Assembly (NCBI RefSeq): GCF_016860525.1
Contig: NZ_BNEA01000001.1
Coordinates: 620,001-684,000 of the forward strand
DNA: 64,000 nt
Direction: 5' to 3'
DNA from: Streptomyces rubradiris
GTDB lineage: Bacteria > Actinomycetota > Actinomycetes > Streptomycetales > Streptomycetaceae
A program made the position numbers and the translations under genes. Of this stretch, positions 49,318-57,470 are shown one piece after another. How positions within the stretch are numbered: position 1 is the stretch's first letter; the number at the start of each line of letters is the position of its first letter. The notes beneath the pieces were generated by a model. It did not search any database. It had not been told where the DNA came from and saw nothing but the letters and a program-made list of their open reading frames with translations.

Positions 49318-50007
49318 ATGAGCGATCTCGGCACTCTCTCGGTCATCTTCGATCTCGATGGAACGCTCGTGGACAGCGAGCCGAACTACTACGAGGCGAG
49401 CCGGCAGACCCTGGCCGCACACGGCGTCCCCGGTTTCACCTGGGCGGACCACGAGACCTACGTGGGCATCAGCACCCGGGAGTCGGTACGGATCTGGCGG
49501 GAGCGCTACGGCCTGCGCGCCTCGGTACCGGAGCTGCTGGCCGAGACGAACCGCCGCTACCTGGACCTGGCCCGCACCCGCACCCGCGCGTACCCGGAGA
49601 TGCGCGCGTTCGTGGAACTGCTGGCCGCCAGGAAGGTCCCCATGGCGGTGGCCTCGGGCTCCTCCCCCGAGGCCATCGAGGCCGCCCTCGCGGGCACCGG
49701 CCTCGCCGCCCACCTGCGGACGGCGGTCTCGGCCGACGAGGTCCCCCACGGCAAGCCGGCCCCCGACGTCTTCCTCGAAGCGGCCCGCCGCCTCGGCACA
49801 CCCCCGGCCGACTGCGTGGTCCTGGAGGACGCGGCCCCCGGCGCCGCCGCGGCCCACGCGGCCGGCATGCGCTGCATCGCCCTCCCGTACGTCCCCACCC
49901 AGGCGGACGCCCCCGAGTTCGCCACCGCGTCCCTACTGCTGCGCGGCGGCCAGGCGGACTTCAGGGCGCGGTCGGCGTACGCGTGGCTGTGTGACGGGGT
50001 CCGCTGA
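49318..50007 (+). CDS. HAD family hydrolase (beta-phosphoglucomutase-like)
   Basis: 229 residues from ATG 49318. Motif I FDLDGTLVDSEPN (both nucleophile and acid/base Asp), motif II ASGSS, motif III lysine KPAPDVF, motif IV VVLEDAAPGAAAA. The cap domain lies between residues 20 and 85. Such enzymes dephosphorylate sugar phosphates or act as phosphoglucomutase; the specificity is unknown. It lies 20 bp after the AsnC gene in the same direction, so may be in its operon. Its last 29 bp are echoed as an imperfect direct repeat at 51041-51069. Confidence 0.93.
   Translation: MSDLGTLSVIFDLDGTLVDSEPNYYEASRQTLAAHGVPGFTWADHETYVGISTRESVRIWRERYGLRASVPELLAETNRRYLDLARTRTRAYPEMRAFVELLAARKVPMAVASGSSPEAIEAALAGTGLAAHLRTAVSADEVPHGKPAPDVFLEAARRLGTPPADCVVLEDAAPGAAAAHAAGMRCIALPYVPTQADAPEFATASLLLRGGQADFRARSAYAWLCDGVR
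49979..50007 (+). repeat. Direct repeat, left copy (end of the HAD gene)
   Basis: Starts ACGCGTGGCTGTGTGACGGG and runs to the HAD gene stop codon. It matches 51041-51069 in 26 of 29 positions (all three differences are C/T). Confidence 0.75.
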
Positions 50008-50131
50008 AACAGCGCGGGCCTCGAAGACGGCGTACGCGTCGTGACTCGGCGCCGGAGTCGGCCCGCCCGGCCGGACACACGCTCACTACTCGGTGGAGCC
50101 GGTCCGCGGCGTCCCGTACGGTCGGCCCGTG

Positions 50132-50959
50132 ATGATCAAAGCGGGCGACCCCCGCAGTCTCGGCGTCCCTTCCTCCGAAGCACGGTTGCACTTCGATACG
50201 GAACTGCGGGAACTCGGCGGCGGGCCGCGGCGCCGCTTGCTCATGGTCGACGACGAGCCTGCCTTCGAGCTCAGCTTCTACTGCGGGACGTGCCCGCTCC
50301 TGTTCCGCCGGCTGGAGGGCGCGCGAGAGAAGTTGTCCCTGGAGAGCGTGGAGGAGCGGCTCACCGGCGCACTGGACGATCCGGACGACGGCGGTGTGAT
50401 CGATGCGTTCGGTGCGTTGCTGCCGGAGGGCGAGTACCTTCCGCTGCTCCTGAGCGTGGAACCCCGGCTGATCATCCCAGGGAAGGAAGGTGACTACTTC
50501 AGCGGCGAACAGGTCACGACGTGGGGGATCGATCAGTTCTGGGGCCTCCCCGAGTACCCGCACACCCCCTACTACCGGACGTTCGAGACCGCGGTCGCCG
50601 CGGACGCCCACCTCTACGAGTTCGTCGTGCCCATGGTTCCCCCGACGTGGAACGAGAGGGAGCGTGTCGAGGAGTACGTCGCGCTCATGGGACAGGGAAC
50701 GGTCCCCACGGTGGTGGCGATCTCCACGCTGGACGTGTGCCGGCCCGCCCTCGGCTTGGAAGACGACCCTTCCGCGCACTGGGGCCTGACCCACTTCCTC
50801 CTCGACGGCCACCACAAACTGGAGGCCGCTGCCACAGCCGGCCGGCCGGTGCGGCTCCTCTCGCTCCTGAACCTGGGCGAGAGCCTGGCCGGAGCGGAGG
50901 ACTGTGCCCGGCTGCCTGCCCTGCGCACCCAGCCCCGCTCCGCCCGAGCGACCGGATAG
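50132..50959 (+). CDS. Hypothetical protein, orphan cassette (ParB-/DUF1015-like motif)
   Basis: 275 residues from ATG 50132 (a GTG three bases before is possible). I cannot name the family. It is soluble, without signal peptide. The segment FYCGTCPLLFRRLEG (Cys51-x2-Cys54) is CxxC-like and could bind zinc. Near the end is HFLLDGHHKLEAAA (225-233), like the (D)GHHR motif of ParB-type NTPase-nuclease and DUF1015 proteins. Codon usage is noticeably less G+C-biased than its neighbours. It sits between two near-identical 29-bp direct repeats of the HAD gene end, as though inserted. Confidence 0.7.
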   Translation: MIKAGDPRSLGVPSSEARLHFDTELRELGGGPRRRLLMVDDEPAFELSFYCGTCPLLFRRLEGAREKLSLESVEERLTGALDDPDDGGVIDAFGALLPEGEYLPLLLSVEPRLIIPGKEGDYFSGEQVTTWGIDQFWGLPEYPHTPYYRTFETAVAADAHLYEFVVPMVPPTWNERERVEEYVALMGQGTVPTVVAISTLDVCRPALGLEDDPSAHWGLTHFLLDGHHKLEAAATAGRPVRLLSLLNLGESLAGAEDCARLPALRTQPRSARATG

Positions 50960-51040
50960 TCGCCCCGGGAGATCCTGCCTGCGTCGACCAAGAGGCAGCC
51001 TCTCCCTAGCTCGCGTAGACCAACCAGGACGTTCAGTCAC

Positions 51041-51069
51041 ACGCGTGGCCGCGTGACGGGGCCCGCTGA
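51041..51069 (+). repeat. Direct repeat, right copy
   Basis: Starts ACGCGTGGCCGCGTGACGGG; the right-hand counterpart of the end of the HAD gene, 1.06 kb downstream. It frames the hypothetical gene and a further 80 bp. Confidence 0.75.
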
Positions 51070-51133
51070 TCGGCTCCGCTACGGACGGCCCTCTGCGCGT
51101 GCGCGCCCGGCCCTGACTGCATAGCGTGACCCC

Positions 51134-52633
51134 ATGAGCACAGTCCAGGCACGGCCCGCCCCCGACGAGCGGCGGTGGAAGGCGCTCGGGGTCTGTCTGG
51201 CGGCGGGATTCATCTCGCTCCTCGACACCTCGATCGTGAACGTGGCGCTCCCCTCCCTGGAGCACGGGCTGGGGGCCTCCGAGGCGGTCCAGTCATGGGT
51301 GGTCTCCGGGTACGCCCTCACCTTCGGGCTGGCACTGGTCCCGGCCGGCCGGCTCGGCGACATGCGCGGCCGGCGCCAGGTCTTCCTGGTCGGCCTCGCC
51401 CTGTTCACGGTCGCCTCGCTGGCGTGCGGGCTCGCCTCCGGCTCCGGCTGGCTGGTGGTGTTCCGGCTGATCCAGGGCACGGCGGCGGGCATGGTCGCGC
51501 CGCAGACCTCGGGGCTGATCCAGCAGATGTTCCAGGGCGCCGAACGGGCCAAGGCCTTCGGCGTGCTCGGCACGGTCATCGGGGTGTCGACGGCGGCGGG
51601 CCCGCTGGTGGGCGGGCTGCTGATCGACGCCGCCGGCACCGACGACGGCTGGCGCTGGGTGTTCTTCGTCAACCTGCCGATCGGGGTGGCCGCCTTCGCC
51701 GCGGGGCTGCGGCTGCTGCCCCGCTACCCGGCGGCGGGCAAGCGCGAGGTGTTCGACCTGTTCGGGGTGCTGCTCCTCGGCGCGGGCGTGCTCGCATTGA
51801 TGCTGCCCCTGGTGCAGGAGCAGCAGTGGTCCGGGCGGGAGAAGTGGGCGCTGCTGCCGGTGGCGCTGGTGCTGCTGGGCGCGTTCTGGGCCTGGGAGCG
51901 CCGGCAGGGACTGCTCGGGCGCGCCCCGCTGGTGGACCTGGGCCTGTTCTCCCTGCGTTCGTTCACGCTGGGCTCCCTGATCAGCCTCACCTATTTCGCG
52001 GGCTTCACCACCGTCTTCTTCCTCTACGCCCTGTACCTCCAGAACGGCGTGGGCTACAGCGCGCTGGCGTCGGGGCTGACGGTGCTGCCGTTCGCGGCGG
52101 CCTCCGCGGTCGGGGCCGCCGCCGGCGGGCGGCTGGTGGTGCGGTTCGGGCGCAAGCTGGTCGTCATCGGGCTGGGCGGCGTGGCCCTCGGGCTGCTCGG
52201 AGTGATGGTGGCGGTGGCCCTCGTCCCCGGGCCGAACCTGGGCTGGGCGTCGGCGTTGCCGCTGCTCGTCGGAGGCATCGGGTCGGGCCTGACGGTCTCC
52301 CCGAACACCACCCTCACGCTCACCCGGGTCCCCGTGCAGCGCGCGGGCGCGGCCGGCGGCGTCCTCCAGACGGGTCAGCGCGTCGGCTCGGCGGCCGGGA
52401 TCGCGGTGGTGGGGTCGGTGTACTTCGCCCACCTCGCCAACCACGGCCGCACCGACACGGCGATGCAGCTGGGGCTGCTCTCCGCCGTGGGCATCATCCT
52501 GGTCGCCCTGCTGCTGGCGGTCGCCGACCTGCGGGAACGCCATGTACGGCCCGAGCCGGAGAGGGCCGCGGAGCCGACCGGGCCGGGCCGGGGGGACGGC
52601 GGTGCCGTGGAGGGCGTACGGCCGGGTACGTGA
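51134..52633 (+). CDS. MFS transporter, DHA2/EmrB-QacA family drug exporter
   Basis: 499 residues with 14 predicted helices. Motifs: FISLLDTSIVNVALPSLEHGL (motif D1, Asp in TM1), the motif A loop GRLGDMRGRRQVFLVGL, motif C GTVIGVSTAAGPLVGGLLIDAAG, WRWVFFVNLPIG, and the C-terminal half with GVGYSALASGLTVLPFAAAS. It uses the proton gradient to export hydrophobic or cationic compounds. No regulator is directly upstream; the LysR-like gene at 52.7-53.5 kb is downstream and convergent. Confidence 0.94.
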   Translation: MSTVQARPAPDERRWKALGVCLAAGFISLLDTSIVNVALPSLEHGLGASEAVQSWVVSGYALTFGLALVPAGRLGDMRGRRQVFLVGLALFTVASLACGLASGSGWLVVFRLIQGTAAGMVAPQTSGLIQQMFQGAERAKAFGVLGTVIGVSTAAGPLVGGLLIDAAGTDDGWRWVFFVNLPIGVAAFAAGLRLLPRYPAAGKREVFDLFGVLLLGAGVLALMLPLVQEQQWSGREKWALLPVALVLLGAFWAWERRQGLLGRAPLVDLGLFSLRSFTLGSLISLTYFAGFTTVFFLYALYLQNGVGYSALASGLTVLPFAAASAVGAAAGGRLVVRFGRKLVVIGLGGVALGLLGVMVAVALVPGPNLGWASALPLLVGGIGSGLTVSPNTTLTLTRVPVQRAGAAGGVLQTGQRVGSAAGIAVVGSVYFAHLANHGRTDTAMQLGLLSAVGIILVALLLAVADLRERHVRPEPERAAEPTGPGRGDGGAVEGVRPGT

Positions 52634-52693
52634 GGAAGAGGCGGCCATCGACGACGGTGAGTACCCATCCGTGCCGTCTCCGGCAGGCCGCGC

Positions 52694-53506
52694 TCAGGAC
52701 CTCCGGCGCGGCTTGCCCCGCTTGGCCGGTTTGGCCGACCGGCCGCCGGTGCGGGCGCTCGCCGTGCGCGCCGCCGGCTTGCCGGAGGATTTCGCCGACG
52801 ATTTGCCTGCGGACTTCGATGCCGACTTGCCGTTCTGCTGGGTGCCGCCCCTCTCGGAGCGCCCCGGCCGGGCGTCGGCCGCGGGTCGCGCCGTCGTACG
52901 GCCCCGGGTGCTGTTGACCGTACGGCCGCGGACGATGCCGATGAAGTCCTCCACCAGGTCGGTGGTGGCCTCCTCTGGCCAGGACAGGGCGACGCCCGAC
53001 TGCGGTGCGTCGACGACCGGGCGGTAGGTGAGGTCCCGGCGGTGGTACAGGCGGGCCAGCGACTGCGGTACGACCAGGAGGCCGATGTTCGCCGCCACCA
53101 GCTCGATGGCGTCCGGTGTCGTCGCGGGACGCTCGAAGGCGGGTTCGCCCGGCGGGGCCGCCCAGTCGAAGACGTCGTCCAGGGGGTGGAGGAGCACCTC
53201 GTCGGCGAGGTCGGCCAGGGTCACCTCCTCCGCCGCCGTGATCAGGTGGTCCTTGGGGACCACGACCACCGTGGTCTCGGTGTACAGCGGGATCGCGCTG
53301 AAGTACGTACGGTCGACCGGCAGCCGGACGAAGCCCGCGTCCGCCTCCCCCGCGCGCAGCACCCCGGGCGCCTCGGCGGCCGGGACCTGGACGAGGGTGA
53401 GCGGGATGCCGGGCAGCCGCTCGTTCCAGATCCTCACCCACTTGGCGGGCGTCACCCCGGGAACGTACGCGAGCCGGAACGACGGTGATTCCTCCGAGCC
53501 TGTCAC
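52694..53506 (-). CDS. LysR substrate-binding-domain protein without an HTH, with a basic tail
   Basis: 270 residues. From residue 8 the protein is a LysR effector domain (FRLAYVPGVTPAKWVRIWNERLPGI, ADAGFVRLPVD, IPLYTETTVVVVPKDHLI, ATTPDAIELVAANIGLLVVPQSLARLYHR). The N-terminal winged helix (about 80 residues) is absent, and the upstream sequence does not encode it. Instead, residues 203-270 form a Ser/Lys/Ala/Arg tail like histone H1. The GTG at 53506 has no ribosome site but TAGTCT six bases upstream, consistent with a leaderless transcript. Divergent neighbour is DUF5997. Confidence 0.9.
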   Translation of the reverse strand: MTGSEESPSFRLAYVPGVTPAKWVRIWNERLPGIPLTLVQVPAAEAPGVLRAGEADAGFVRLPVDRTYFSAIPLYTETTVVVVPKDHLITAAEEVTLADLADEVLLHPLDDVFDWAAPPGEPAFERPATTPDAIELVAANIGLLVVPQSLARLYHRRDLTYRPVVDAPQSGVALSWPEEATTDLVEDFIGIVRGRTVNSTRGRTTARPAADARPGRSERGGTQQNGKSASKSAGKSSAKSSGKPAARTASARTGGRSAKPAKRGKPRRRS

Positions 53507-53588
53507 CAGGCCAGACTACCGGCCGCCGGCGTCCGTCCGGTTCCCGCCGTGGTCGGCGCCCGCGCACACGGCCGATACCCTTGACCTC

Positions 53589-53996
53589 ATGAAGTCGCAG
53601 CAGAGCACCCAGACGATGAAGCCCGCGACCGCGGCGAAGAAGCTGGGTGTGTACCTCCCCGCCACCCCCGCCTCCTTCCAGGAGGGTGTGGTCTCCCGCG
53701 CCGAGCTGAACGAGCTCCAGGCCAACCCGCCGGAGTGGCTGCGCGAGCTGCGGCTCAACGGTCCCCACCCGCGCCCGGTGGTGGCCGCGAAGCTGGGCGT
53801 GTCCATCGCGGGCCTGGCCCGGGGCGGTGTCACCGAGGCGCTGACCACCGAGCAGATCGAGGCGCTCAAGCAGGAGCGGCCCGAGTGGCTGGAGAAGGAG
53901 CGCGCCACCCAGGCCGAGGTCCGCAAGGAGGCCGCGCGGCTGAAGAACGCGAAGAAGGAGAAGGCGGACCAGGAGGGCGCCGCCGAGCGCCGCTGA
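53589..53996 (+). CDS. DUF5997 family protein
   Basis: 135 residues. The N-terminal two-thirds contain two similar helical units (KPATAAKKLGVYLPATPASF and RPVVAAKLGVSIAGLARGGV), the second resembling a helix-turn-helix (residues 62-80: VVAAKLG-VSI-AGLARGG). The C-terminal 35 residues form a charged helix or coiled coil (EKERATQAEVRKEAARLKNAKKEK). I know the family only as paired with the HTH-less LysR protein in Streptomyces. Divergent from it with 82 bp between the starts. A -10-like GATACC lies ten bases before the ATG. Confidence 0.9.
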   Translation: MKSQQSTQTMKPATAAKKLGVYLPATPASFQEGVVSRAELNELQANPPEWLRELRLNGPHPRPVVAAKLGVSIAGLARGGVTEALTTEQIEALKQERPEWLEKERATQAEVRKEAARLKNAKKEKADQEGAAERR

Positions 53997-54003
53997 CCCG
54001 TCC

Positions 54004-54025
54004 GGCCCCGCCCCGCGGCGGGGCC
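54004..54025. terminator. Short terminator between DUF5997 and YjbQ genes
   Basis: GGCCCCGCC (54004-54012) pairs with GGCGGGGCC (54017-54025), four-base loop, between two convergent genes. Confidence 0.8.
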
Positions 54026-54045
54026 GTCCCGTACCGCCCCGGGGG

Positions 54046-54468
54046 TCAGCCCAGGAAGCTCAGCCGCACCCGGCGGTCGGGGTTGTCCTTGTTGGTGTCC
54101 ACCAGACACACCGACTGCCAGGTGCCGAGTTCCAGGCGTCCGCCGACCACCGGGAGGGTGGCGTGCGGCGGGACGAGGGCGGGCAGTACGTGATCGCGTC
54201 CATGGCCGGGGCTGCCGTGCCGGTGCTGCCAGCGGTCGTCGGCGGGCAGCAGGGTGTGCAGGGCCGCGAGGAGGTCGTCGTCGCTGCCGGCGCCCGTCTC
54301 GATGACGGCGATCCCGGCGGTGGCGTGCGGGACGAAGATGTTGAGCAGGCCGTCCCGGCCGGCCGCCGCTTCCCGCAGGAACTCCTCGCAGTCGGCGGTC
54401 AGGTCGACGACACGTTCCCGGGTGCCGGTGGAGACGTGCAGCACGCGCGTGGTGAAGGCATCGGACAT
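54046..54468 (-). CDS. YjbQ/UPF0047 family protein (secondary thiamine-phosphate synthase-type fold)
   Basis: 140 residues from ATG 54468. Conserved UPF0047 features: GLLNIFVPHATAGIAVIETG (catalytic His and Thr-Ala), DDDLLAAL, HRHGSPGHGRDHVLPALVPPHATLPVVGG (HATLP motif), LELGTWQSVCLVD, and the C-terminal RRVRLSFLG. In Thermotoga and E. coli, members have weak thiamine phosphate synthase activity, but their true role is unsettled. It is divergent from the leader peptide and its sulfur-type transport operon. Confidence 0.92.
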   Translation of the reverse strand: MSDAFTTRVLHVSTGTRERVVDLTADCEEFLREAAAGRDGLLNIFVPHATAGIAVIETGAGSDDDLLAALHTLLPADDRWQHRHGSPGHGRDHVLPALVPPHATLPVVGGRLELGTWQSVCLVDTNKDNPDRRVRLSFLG

Positions 54469-54553
54469 GCCCCCATCCTGACCCATGCGCCGGTTTTCAC
54501 ACGCTCCGGCACCACCGTTTTCTGATACGGCCGGTCCAGAACGCGAGACGGCG

Positions 54554-54583
54554 TTGACCTGTGCACGTCCACCTGGCTAGGTT
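54554..54583 (+). promoter_or_regulatory. Promoter of the leader-peptide/ABC operon
   Basis: TTGACC (54554-54559) and TAGGTT (54578-54583) with an 18-bp spacer, seven bases before the leader ATG, so the leader is translated from an almost leaderless message. Confidence 0.7.
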
Positions 54584-54590
54584 CGGCGGC

Positions 54591-54674
54591 ATGTCGCGTT
54601 CAGCCCTGCTCACCACGCGCGGTCACATCGACCTGCTGCGGGTGGCCTCCGCCGCGTGTCGCACCGGCCGCTGA
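54591..54674 (+). CDS. Putative leader peptide (27 aa) of the sulfur-type ABC operon
   Basis: MSRSALLTTRGHIDLLRVAS followed by AACRTGR. The R-x-HIDLxRVxSAxC pattern matches the short leader peptides I know before sulfur-assimilation and cysteine-related operons in Streptomyces. The Cys codon near the end is what a ribosome-mediated cysteine-sensing attenuator would use. It starts seven bases after the -10 and ends 131 bp before the transporter permease gene. Too short for ordinary gene finders. Confidence 0.8.
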   Translation: MSRSALLTTRGHIDLLRVASAACRTGR

Positions 54675-54805
54675 CGCCCTTCCCCTCCCCCGCCTCCTCC
54701 GCCCGGACTCCGGGCCGCCCGCGCCTGCCCGTACGCACACCTTGACCGCTCATCGACCTGAGCACGGCGTTGCGGCGCGGAGCGATCCCTTCCCCTGGAG
54801 CGTTC

Positions 54806-55696
54806 ATGAGCATCAGCCACGCCCCACCCAACCCTCCCTCGGCCGACATTTCCGGTATCTCCGGACCGGGGCGCCCCGACAGGGACGCGTTCCCCGGCCT
54901 CCAGCCCGTCGTCCCCGCCTCCGCCCGCCGCGCCCGGGTCCCCCGCTGGCTGCGCCGCACCACCGGCCCGCTCCTGCTGCTGGCCCTGTGGCAACTCCTC
55001 AGCGCCGCCGGGGTCCTGGCCCCGGACGTGCTCGCCTCGCCGGGCCGGATCGCTCATGTCGGCTGGGACCTGGTGAGCGATGGTTCGCTGCCCTCGGCCA
55101 TGGCGACCTCGCTCCGGCGGGTCGCGCTCGGCCTGCTGTTCGGCACGCTGACCGGCACCGGACTCGCCCTGTTCGCGGGGCTGTTCCGGATCGGCGAGGA
55201 CCTGGTGGACGCGCCGGTGCAGATGCTGCGGACGGTCCCGTTCGTCGGTCTCATCCCGCTGTTCATCATCTGGTTCGGCATCGGCGAGGCCCCGAAGACC
55301 GCGATCATCACCCTCGGTGTCACCTTCCCGCTCTATCTCAACGTGTACGCGGGCATCCGCGGTGTCGACACCCAACTCATCGAGGCGGGCGAGTCGCTGG
55401 GGCTCTCCCGGTGGGGTCTGGTACGGCACGTGGTGCTGCCGGGCGCGCTGCCCGGGGCGCTGACCGGACTGCGTTACTCGCTCGGCATCGCCTGGCTCGC
55501 GCTCGTCTTCGCCGAGCAGGTCAACGCCGACTCCGGCATCGGCTTCCTGATGGTGCAGGCGCGGGACTTCCTGCGGACCGACGTGATCGTGGTCTGCCTG
55601 ATCGTCTACGCCTTCCTCGGTCTGCTCGCCGACTTCATCGTCCGCTCCCTCGAAAGGCTGCTGCTGCAATGGCGACCGACGTTCACCGGACGGTGA
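54806..55696 (+). CDS. ABC transporter permease, SsuC/TauC type
   Basis: 296 residues. BPD_transp_1 permease: a first membrane segment at residues about 55-75 (GPLLLLALWQLLSAAGVLA), then four to five more, including the EAA loop EAGESLGLSRWGLVRHVVLPGALPGALTGLR. The sequence is closest to sulfonate/nitrate/taurine permeases (FVGLIPLFIIWFGIGEAPKTAIITLGVTFPLYLNVYAGIR). It forms the channel for the neighbouring ATPase and lipoprotein. Start ATG 54806 after GGAG. Ends overlapping the next gene by 28 bp. Confidence 0.94.
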   Translation: MSISHAPPNPPSADISGISGPGRPDRDAFPGLQPVVPASARRARVPRWLRRTTGPLLLLALWQLLSAAGVLAPDVLASPGRIAHVGWDLVSDGSLPSAMATSLRRVALGLLFGTLTGTGLALFAGLFRIGEDLVDAPVQMLRTVPFVGLIPLFIIWFGIGEAPKTAIITLGVTFPLYLNVYAGIRGVDTQLIEAGESLGLSRWGLVRHVVLPGALPGALTGLRYSLGIAWLALVFAEQVNADSGIGFLMVQARDFLRTDVIVVCLIVYAFLGLLADFIVRSLERLLLQWRPTFTGR

Positions 55697-56397
55697 CCGG
55701 GCCCGCGGTCCACGTCGAGGGGCTGACCCGCTCCTTCGACGGCCGCGCGGTCATCGACGGCCTACGACTCGACATCGCGCCCGGCGAGTTCGTCGCCCTG
55801 CTCGGCCGCAGCGGCTGCGGCAAGTCGACCCTGCTGCGCATCCTCGCGGGCCTGGACCGGGACATCGAGGGCACCGCGCTGGTCCCGCGCCGGCGGGCCG
55901 TCGCCTTCCAGGCGCCCCGGCTCATGCCCTGGAAGAAGGTGTGGCGCAACGTTCTGCTCGGGCTGCCCGGCAGGCCCGAACGCGCGGTGGCGGAGCGGGC
56001 GCTGGACGAGGTCGGTCTCGGCCACCGCGTCGACGCCTGGCCGAAGACCCTCTCCGGCGGCGAGGCCCAGCGCGCCTCCCTGGCCCGCGCCCTGGTGCGC
56101 GAACCCGATCTGCTGCTGCTCGACGAGCCGTTCGGCGCGCTCGACGCGCTCACCCGGATCCAGGCCCAGCGCCTGGTCGGGGAGGTCTGGCAGCGCCGGG
56201 GCTGCGCGGTGCTGCTGGTCACGCACGACGTCGAGGAGGCCGTACTGCTCGCCGACCGCGTGCTGGTCATGGACCGCGGCCGGATCGCCCACGAGCAGGC
56301 CATCGACCTCGACCGGCCGCGTGAGATCACCGATCCCCGGTTCGCCGCGCTGCGCGCCCGGCTGCTCGGACTGCTCGGTGTCGGCACCGCCGCGTAA
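55669..56397 (+). CDS. ABC transporter ATP-binding protein, SsuB/TauB type
   Basis: 242 residues. Walker A GRSGCGKST (46-54), Q-loop FQAPRLMPWKKVWRNV (the LMPWKKVWRNV run is typical of sulfonate/nitrate ATPases), signature LSGGEAQRASLARALVREP, Walker B LLLLDEPFGALDALTR and H-loop LLVTHDVEEAVLLADRV. It powers the import of a sulfur or nitrogen compound. Start overlaps the permease by 28 bp, so the two are coupled. Confidence 0.96.
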   Translation: MATDVHRTVTGPAVHVEGLTRSFDGRAVIDGLRLDIAPGEFVALLGRSGCGKSTLLRILAGLDRDIEGTALVPRRRAVAFQAPRLMPWKKVWRNVLLGLPGRPERAVAERALDEVGLGHRVDAWPKTLSGGEAQRASLARALVREPDLLLLDEPFGALDALTRIQAQRLVGEVWQRRGCAVLLVTHDVEEAVLLADRVLVMDRGRIAHEQAIDLDRPREITDPRFAALRARLLGLLGVGTAA

Positions 56398-56437
56398 ACG
56401 CCTGACTCCCGCCCCCCTCGCACCGAACGGAACCGTC

Positions 56438-57445
56438 ATGCGACGACGACTCGTCCCCGCCGCGCTGCTCCTGCCCCTCGCCCTCCTGCTCACCGCCTGC
56501 GGCGGCACCTCTTCCGCGAGCACCGACACCGACGGAACGGGCCCGGTCACGCTCGACGTCGGTGACCAGAAGGGCGGTTCGGAGGCCATCCTGCGCGCCG
56601 CCGGAGAGCTGGACAACCTGCACTACAAGATCAAGTGGTCGACCTTCACCTCCGGCCCGCCGCTGCTGGAGGCCGTCAACGCCCGGGCCGTCGACATCGG
56701 CGGCGTCGGCAACACCCCGCCCGTCTTCGCGGCCGGCGCCGGCTCGAAGATCACCGTCGTGGCGGCCTGGCACGGCACCTCCAAGGGCGACACCATCCTC
56801 GTGCCGAACGGCTCGAAGCTGACCGGGACCCGGCAGCTGAAGGGGAGGTCAGTCGCCGTCGCCCAGGGCTCGTCCGCCCACTACCAACTGGTCGCCTCGC
56901 TCGAGGCGGCGGGGCTGAGCCTGTCCGACGTCGAGGTGAAGTACCTCCAGCCGGCCGACGCGCTCGCCGCGTTCACCTCCGGCAAGGTCGACGCGTGGGC
57001 GGTCTGGGACCCGTACACCTCGCAGGTCCTCCAGGCCGGGCGGGGCCGGGTGCTCACCACCGGCGACGGCGTCACCAACGGCCTCACCTTCCAGGTCGCC
57101 TCGCCCGCCGCGCTGGAGGACCCGGGGAAGGCCGCCGCCGTCAAGGACTATCTGGCGCGGCTGCGCCGGGCCACGGACTGGGTGTACGGCCACCAGGAGG
57201 AGTGGGCCAAGGTGTGGGCGAAAGACACCGGTCTGCCGTACGAGGTGGCTCTGGCCTCCGTGCGGCGCACGAACTCCACCCGCGTGGCGGTCGCCGTCGA
57301 CGAGCCGCTGGTCGCCTCCGAGCAGCGGATCGCCGACGCCTTCGCCGAGTTGCGGCTCATCCCGCACAAGGTCGACTTCGGTCGCTTCGTGGACCGGCGG
57401 TACAACGGCGGCCTGCCGCCGTCGACGACCCCGGCGAAGGACTAA
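56438..57445 (+). CDS. ABC transporter substrate-binding lipoprotein, SsuA/TauA/ThiY-like
   Basis: 335 residues. Lipoprotein signal LLLPLALLLTACGG (lipobox LTAC), so it is anchored outside the membrane. The mature part has the SsuA-like NMT1 fold: LDVGDQKGGSEAILRAAG, WSTFTSGPPLLEAVNARAVDIGGVGNTPPVFAAG, VVAAWHGTSKGDTILVPNGS, LKGRSVAVAQGSSAHYQLVASLEAAGLSLSDVEVKYLQPADALAAFTSGKVDAWAVWDPYTSQV, typical of aliphatic sulfonate-binding proteins. It delivers substrate to the permease/ATPase pair before it. Its lone Cys anchors lipid; no other Cys is in the core. Ligand not read. Confidence 0.94.
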   Translation: MRRRLVPAALLLPLALLLTACGGTSSASTDTDGTGPVTLDVGDQKGGSEAILRAAGELDNLHYKIKWSTFTSGPPLLEAVNARAVDIGGVGNTPPVFAAGAGSKITVVAAWHGTSKGDTILVPNGSKLTGTRQLKGRSVAVAQGSSAHYQLVASLEAAGLSLSDVEVKYLQPADALAAFTSGKVDAWAVWDPYTSQVLQAGRGRVLTTGDGVTNGLTFQVASPAALEDPGKAAAVKDYLARLRRATDWVYGHQEEWAKVWAKDTGLPYEVALASVRRTNSTRVAVAVDEPLVASEQRIADAFAELRLIPHKVDFGRFVDRRYNGGLPPSTTPAKD

Positions 57446-57470
57446 AGGCGCAAGACCGCCGGGAAGATCC

